DNA from: Drosophila miranda
Lineage: Eukaryota; Arthropoda; Insecta; Diptera; Drosophilidae
Assembly: GCF_003369915.1 (NCBI RefSeq)
Contig: NC_046673.1
Location: forward strand, 19,273,718-19,337,717
Reading direction: 5' to 3'
DNA length: 64,000 bases
Both the position numbers and the translations under genes were made by a program. The notes under the pieces were generated by a model. The model did not search any database. It had not been told where the DNA came from and was given only the letters and a program-made list of their open reading frames with translations. Each line of letters starts with the position of its first letter. Position 1 is the stretch's first letter. Shown here in pieces: positions 59,301-64,000 of the stretch.

Positions 59301-60664
59301 AAAAAAAAGACAACCAACCAACAACAAAAAAGTACAGCAATTAGAAACAACAAAATTAATTAATGAAACGACAAATTGGCTGCTTTGATATGATCTCTCT
59401 CTCTCTCTCTCACGCTCTCTGCTTTTTGCTACCATTTGAAAAAACAAAACATAAAATATAAAAACACATTCTCCCAAGAACAAAATTAACCGCAACTACA
59501 ACAATAAAGTACAACCTACAACAACAGCACGAACGCACACTCGCTTAAAAAATAGAATAACCAAAAAACTTCCTCCCAACAACAATTGCAACAGCAGCAA
59601 CAACAGCAAAAGTAATAATGTTCTGTATGTACTGCTCAAAAACTTAAAAGAGAGAAAAATTATTTGTATATGTTGTGTTTTTGCCCACCCTCCCCTTACC
59701 CGTTATGTTTTCAGTTTCAACTCTCACCGACATCCCATTGTCCCCCTCCACCCCTTCGACCGACCGCACGTTTGTAATAGCTGTATGGCATTAGACTTTG
59801 ATAAAAAAGCTGCGAAGAGAGAGATAGCATGACAGACAAAACGCAAATTTAGTGATCGTAGCAGTCGATCATCTCTGCTCCCAGCTAAACAGGAAAGCCA
59901 ACTGGACGCATATGTATATCCATCTCTCTCGCTCTCACTGAATGCTTTTCGCCGGCAAAGTCCAATGCCAAACGGCACTCATATGAGCAAAAGCTTCGTT
60001 GGCTCTCACACACTCACACAATCTCTCGCGCTCTCATTGTCTGATCCTTAGTTTGTTTGCTGTAAATGTAATCGCTGTCACCACTTTGCCTGCTGTCTTT
60101 TGAGCTAAGCGAGCTGCACCATACAATCAGACCGCTGTTGAATGTCTGCTTCTCGTTTAGGCTATCTACACCTCTCTTTCTATCTGTCTGTCTCTGATGC
60201 TGCTTAAACACCCGCTCTTCATTTATATGGTATATCGCTCTCACCCACATTGCTCTTCTCCACCCCCCACTTTTATGCTACAAAAAAGAAAACAACCGTT
60301 TGCTATCCACTACACTCTACACTCTATCGTTCTCGCTCTCTCTCTCGCCTCAGCTCAGACTCTATTCTTCCTTGGTTGTTGTGTATTTGTTTTTCACGTA
60401 ATCCGTTTGCCGTACAATACAATGATAACTTAATAAACCTAACTTTACAGATCGTCAGAGCCTAAAGAGTTACTATCCGATGAGCAGGTTGAGAATTTAC
60501 TATTAAATCATTCGGTGGACGAGCACGGTGCTATAATAGTGGAAGAACTTAAGTCGCCAAAAACTACAACAACAACAACAAGCATGCATCACACACACCA
60601 ACAACAACAGCAGCAGAAACAACATCATCAAGCGCTAAATGTGGTAGGAGCTTTGTTGTTCTAA
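56319..60664 (+). CDS. pcs: Parcas-like SH3BP5-family protein (Rab11 GEF family), long-tail isoform
   Basis: SH3BP5 homologues are coiled-coil guanine-nucleotide exchange factors for Rab11; fly parcas acts in membrane traffic and in oocyte/muscle patterning (from memory). Exons are 56319-56360, 56460-56522, 56599-57017, 57794-59038 and 60451-60664, all with GT/AG borders and continuous frame: 1,983 nt, 660 aa. The ATG is in a short exon (MSTESNTPVDPRVQ), followed by the conserved IELEKLNSATDNINRFEVEL helix. The Rab11-binding coiled-coil domain occupies about residues 15-255, with segments KPYYESRIYA and RPYYETRANYNGLLKAQKLR. The rest is Gly/Ser-rich with RKQSLSQWLSRSNSFKSSGR-type basic-Ser motifs. 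The last exon encodes SSEPKELLSDEQVENLLLNH and a Thr/Gln/His-rich end. Intron 3 is 776 bp; the last intron is 1.4 kb. Confidence 0.92.
59039..59177 (+). other. pcs: Alternative C-terminus of the parcas-like gene (unspliced exon 4)
   Basis: If the donor at 59039 (AG|GTCAGT) is not used, the frame continues for 45 Gly/Ser-rich residues ending in LLNSLQSRLTKLI and stops at 59177, giving a 635-aa protein. An AATAAA at 59502-59507 could polyadenylate this form. The terminal SLQSRLTKLI looks like real coding, so both ends are plausible. Confidence 0.65.
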
Positions 60665-61590
60665 GAAACGAAATGTTAGTGACTCTCGCCGACAACGAGA
60701 TACCTTTACTAGAGCACACAACAAACATACACACACACACGCAAACAAACACACACACACGAACACATATTAAATTATGGCAAAATTTTTACTCTATGAG
60801 TATTTTGGTGGGCATGGGCATCGACCCGCAAGAAACGAAAAGAAAACAATTAGTCAAAATGTAGTACATATCATCAATCCCAAAATCCAAATACATTTAC
60901 ATTACACGGACACACAAACTATGTTCTAATCCTAACAAAACAAAATGTGCAATAATTTTTGTGTGTTATTTAGAGGCATACGAAAAATAAGATGGTTACA
61001 TTTTATGCTGTTTACAATAAGCAAATAACTAAAACGCTAGTCAAAAAACGAAATCAGTTACAAATGTTTTTAGTGTGTATTTAAACATTCAGCAGAAGCA
61101 TAAACACAACAAAAAAAACCCAAAAGAAAACAGTAATACTTACAAATAATAATTGTACAAATAATGTTATTTGTGGCGTATGCAGGAAGCGGACTGGTAG
61201 CGACTTTCCTTTATCGAAAGATTTTAATTGTGAAATTGAAATTCTACATATAGTATGTATATTCTTGTATCTGTTTCTATATCCACTATTCCATTCATTT
61301 TCTGCCTACGCCACTGAATGTTACATACATAAATACAACATTTATTGATACCTGCATTACAATTATATATGAAGAGTATGTATTCTAAAAATCGATGTGC
61401 GTTTCATTCAAATGGGTGACGGTTATTTAAATTACCTGTTAAAAAATAACATTGATCGATACCTGCATACAAATTACATATACATACGTATGATAAATCA
61501 ATGTGTTGTTATTTCTGGGCAGATTAACAGGGTATTTACAATTTCATTTTTGTAAATTACTTTCAAACATAACTGTATAGTATAGCTTGA
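60665..61590. other. 3' UTR/spacer after the parcas-like gene
   Basis: AT-rich, with CA repeats near 60,725-60,765. No perfect AATAAA close behind the stop was found. Nothing else is supported. Confidence 0.5.
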
Positions 61591-61893
61591 CTACCGCTTC
61601 CAGTGCCACAGCATATCGATGTATCGCGCCTGACCATCGATATACCACCTGTCGTCCTCCCCATGGCCTCTGGGGTCAGCTTCAGGATGAAAATTTTGTG
61701 TATTTTATATACTGTTTCATATAATTTGACGTCGATATTGTGTTGAAGGTATTTATCAATTTCATCAATCTATTAAATTAGCATTTTCCCCCATTCACTT
61801 TCAAACAATTTTTCGCTCACCTTTTGGCGCTCACCACTCGCATCCAGTGGATAGTATAGATTACCGAACTTCTTCACCCTCTTTACCAATGCT
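61591..61893 (-). pseudogene. Unidentified broken gene fragment (two exons)
   Basis: The minus strand encodes ALVKRVKKFGNLYYPLDASG then ERQK, ending at a consensus donor (AAAAG|GTGAGC, 61822). A 57-bp intron ends in TTTAATAG. The frame then reads IDEIDKYLQHNIDVKLYETV and onward. Near 61,690 the frame must shift to continue as HPEADPRGHGEDDRWYIDGQ, then ARYIDMLWHWKR and a stop at 61591. No start codon is found on the 5' side. The peptides look like real protein, but I do not recognise the family. A frameshift plus missing 5' end suggests a relic; a sequencing error is the alternative. Confidence 0.4.
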
Positions 61894-62137
61894 CCAATTT
61901 AGAACCCGTGTAGAAATGCCATTTAGAAATTGTTTTCGTGATCAGCATCGAGCTGCTCATCTTTGGTCGCCAAAATCTCAATTTTTTAAAAAATGTCTGA
62001 ATAAAGTTGATAGCGAAGGTATTTTGCACTGGCGCTTCCATGGGGCTTATAAGAAAAAACGGCCAATAATTTTTGAAACGTACACATTTCCCCTTCAGGT
62101 GCCGCTTTTGGTAATTACATGTGTAGTTAACGTGTAG
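61889..62137 (+). other. Small open frame with downstream AATAAA (uncertain)
   Basis: From ATG 61889 to TAG 62137 the plus strand encodes 82 residues including RTRVEMPFRNCFRDQHRAAH and WRFHGAYKKKRPIIFETYTF. An AATAAA hexamer follows at 62215-62220. It overlaps the 5' end of the minus-strand fragment only slightly. Codon use is not strongly fly-like, and no family is recognised. Confidence 0.25.
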
Positions 62138-62289
62138 TTGTCATGTACAAACATTAATTTAGTGTTAATTGTTGTTGACCGTTTTTGTCATAAACCTTAT
62201 TTTATAAGCAATGCAATAAAGATTAAAACTTAGATTTAACCAGACTTGTAGACAATTAATTTAGTAATAGGATACAATTATGAGTTCAG

Positions 62290-62400
62290 AGCTGAAGGTC
62301 TTAGCTAGCTAGTGATATTCAATCGAATATCAAAAACGAGGAATATGATTTAACTTGAATACAAATAATTTGTCAGCATATTTATCGTTGATCGATAACT
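62290..62400. repeat. Promoter-proximal repeat shared with the parcas-like gene
   Basis: The stretch with CTTAGCTAGCTAGTGATATTC, CGAATATCAAAAACGAGGAAT and TTTGTCAGCATATTT matches, in the same order and orientation, 55,925-56,010 upstream of the parcas-like gene (CTATCTAGCTAGTAATATTC, GGAATATCGAAAACGGGAAA, TTCGTCAGTATATTT). Confidence 0.75.
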
Positions 62401-62450
62401 TCGCTGCTGGTCAGCTGGCAACGCTCTTCTTGTTTTGGTCGTCAGTTCTA
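62387..62450 (+). promoter_or_regulatory. TATA-less core promoter of the AIP-like gene
   Basis: DRE-like GATCGATAA (62390-62398), a CAGCTG E-box motif (62412-62417), GGCAACGC (Ohler motif 8 type, 62417-62424) and a TCAGTTCT initiator near 62443 lie in order, about 145-200 bases before the ATG. This is typical of a housekeeping fly gene. Confidence 0.6.
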
Positions 62451-62588
62451 GAAAATTTGCATTTATTTTCGAACTGGACAACAATAAGACGTTGTTTACG
62501 GACACACACTCAGTGAAGACGGAGAGAGCAGTGCGGACACTTGTGCTACTTAATCGGAAACCACACATTCACTGAAAACCACATCGCA

Positions 62589-63820
62589 ATGGAGCACAAG
62601 AAGAATGTCGAGAACAAGCCCATCCGCAAGGAGATTATTAATCCGGGAAACGCTTACATTGAGCTTACGCCTGGAACACGGGTATGAATTAAATACAATT
62701 TGCAAGGAAAAACAAAAAAAAAAATCATACTGCGGGGGCAGCTGTTGCTGCCTGACCCGCCTAGTAACAAGTGAAATTAGGCCAAGGCCCTGGAAAGTGA
62801 ATGCACTAACACTATCCCCCTCCCATCCCACCCCATCCCTTCCTTTGCTCCTGTTTACAGGTGAAGTTCCACTTCCAGACGCGCACAGCCCATGATGCAC
62901 GGATTGTGGATGACAGCAGGAAGATGGACAAACCGATGGAACTGGTCCTAGGCAAGAAATTCAAACTGGAGGTCTGGGAAGTGATTGTACAGCAGATGTC
63001 CCTCAACGAGGTGGCCAAATTTACGGTCCACAAGTCGGTATGTATACACGCAGCGAGAGCGAGAGAGAGAGTGTGTCAATAATGCGATCTCACTGACCCA
63101 ATTTCCATAATTTCGCTCCGGTCGCAGCTATGTCCCCAGTATCCTTTCATATCAAAGACATTGCGGGACATTGGAAAGAAGCCCGAGGAACGACGTCGCT
63201 GCTGTGGCATGACACTGCAAAACGAGGGCATTGGCTATCCCGATTTGGATGCCTTGTTGCAGCATCCTGTGGACCTGGAGTTCATCATAGAACTGATCTC
63301 GATTGAGCTGCCCGAACAGTACGAAAAAGAGCGCTGGCAAATGTCCGACGACGAGAAAATGCTGGCCACCAACACACTGAGGGAGCGGGGCAATGGTTTC
63401 TACAAATCAAATCGGTATACCGATGCAGAGACCTGCTATCGCGAGGCCGTCGGCATTGTCGAGCAGCTCATGCTCAAGGAGAAGCCACACGATGGTGAAT
63501 GGAAGGAGCTGGCGGCCGTCAAGACACCATTGCTGCTCAACTATGCCCAGTGTCGTCTCATTGCTGGTGACTTTTATGCCGTCATCGAGCACTGCAACGA
63601 GGTTCTGAATCTGGATCCACGCAATGTGAAGGCACTGTTCAGGAGGGCCAAGGCACATGCTGGTGCCTGGAATCCGATGCAGGCACGTCGAGATTTCATT
63701 GACGCACTGGCTCTGGATAGCAGCCTCAAGTCGACGGTGGCCAAGGAGCTGAAATCGATTGAAGAACAGCAGCAGGCACGCAACGTTCAGGATCGGATTC
63801 ACATGCAGAAGCTCTTCTAG
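62589..63820 (+). CDS. CG1847: AIP/XAP2-like FKBP-TPR co-chaperone
   Basis: Homologue of the aryl-hydrocarbon-receptor-interacting protein, a cytosolic Hsp90 cofactor. Exons are 62589-62681, 62861-63037 and 63128-63820, with introns of 179 and 90 bp and GT/AG borders; all junctions are phase 0. The product is 320 aa, close to AIP (about 330). An N-terminal FKBP-like domain spans about residues 20-175 (KVKFHFQTRTAHDARIVDDS-type strand, GKKFKLEVWE, then LRDIGKKPEE), followed by three TPRs beginning NTLRERGNGFYKSNRYTDAE, with the NLDPRNVKALFRRAKAHAG repeat characteristic of AIP. The C-terminal helix ends in MQKLF. Upstream, DRE and E-box elements suggest broad expression. The D. melanogaster symbol is my recollection of its AIP homologue. 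Confidence 0.9.
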
Positions 63821-64000
63821 AATATAAGTTGTGCGAACCTCCTGCTAATGCTCCTGGTCTATTGGAGCAACTATGAGACCTGTTGCTAACAGTTAGCCGA
63901 ACCCTCAATTTTCACCATCCTAGGACGCAGCCTATTTGTACCTTTATTCTCGCTGGCCAACCTGTTGCTCAGCTGCTGGGTCCTCTACAAGTCGATGCGG
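63821..64000 (+). other. Open hydrophobic-coding stretch at the right edge
   Basis: In the frame of the AIP-like gene, after its TAG, the sequence reads NISCANLLLMLLVYWSNYET to a TAA at about 63,887. It then stays open to the window end with LAEPSIFTILGRSLFVPLFS and LANLLLSCWVLYKSMR, which resembles a membrane segment. It may be an exon of a neighbouring gene (acceptor-like CAG near 63,890), a decayed gene, or chance. Confidence 0.25.

Overview
The window is Drosophila nuclear DNA. The gene structures (introns of about 60-90 bp, GTAAGT donors, TATA/DRE/Motif 1 core promoters) and the proteins (Rutabaga, insect antigen-5 proteins, SH3BP5/Parcas and an AIP homologue) all indicate a fly. Protein divergence and repeat content suggest a species outside the melanogaster subgroup, perhaps the obscura group, but I cannot fix the species. 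The left half (Ag5r-type genes next to rutabaga) matches what I recall of the D. melanogaster X chromosome around 12F.

Layout. 1-7.5 kb: three minus-strand CAP/antigen-5 genes (the first runs off the left edge), separated by old transposon debris and small tandem repeats. 7.5-11 kb: AT-rich spacer holding the 3' end of rutabaga. 11.04-23.94 kb: the complete coding region of rutabaga (rut), the Ca2+/calmodulin-activated adenylyl cyclase. I can assemble 17 coding exons on the minus strand into one 2,299-codon frame, including a candidate 6-nt microexon. Its introns hold a small TA-flanked transposon, tandem repeats and a motif array. 24-25.4 kb: probable 5' UTR/promoter territory of rut, including a repeat that recurs inverted near 50.2 kb.

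25.6-30.4 kb: two Tc1-like transposons. The first is an intact S-element-like copy (1,733 bp, 234-bp terminal inverted repeats, 345-aa transposase); the second is a decayed 1.65-kb relative. 30.4-55.4 kb: about 25 kb almost without protein-coding signal, filled with microsatellites, GTATTTT-type arrays, minisatellites and homopolymer runs. One 63-aa coiled-coil ORF is the only plausible gene I see there.

55.4-60.7 kb: a palindromic promoter region followed by a plus-strand SH3BP5-family gene (parcas, a Rab11-GEF family) with two alternative C-termini. 61.6-62.2 kb: two weak coding remnants. 62.3-63.8 kb: a three-exon plus-strand AIP/XAP2-like FKBP-TPR co-chaperone gene. Its promoter-proximal sequence is homologous to that of the parcas-like gene. 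The last 180 bases contain an open, hydrophobic-coding stretch cut by the window edge.

The genes do not form one pathway. The CAP genes encode secreted proteins, rut makes cAMP for learning and plasticity, the parcas-like protein would act in Rab11 membrane traffic and muscle/oocyte patterning, and the AIP-like protein is a chaperone cofactor. Exon boundaries were read from splice signals and frame continuity, without transcript data. Family statements come from memory, not from searches.
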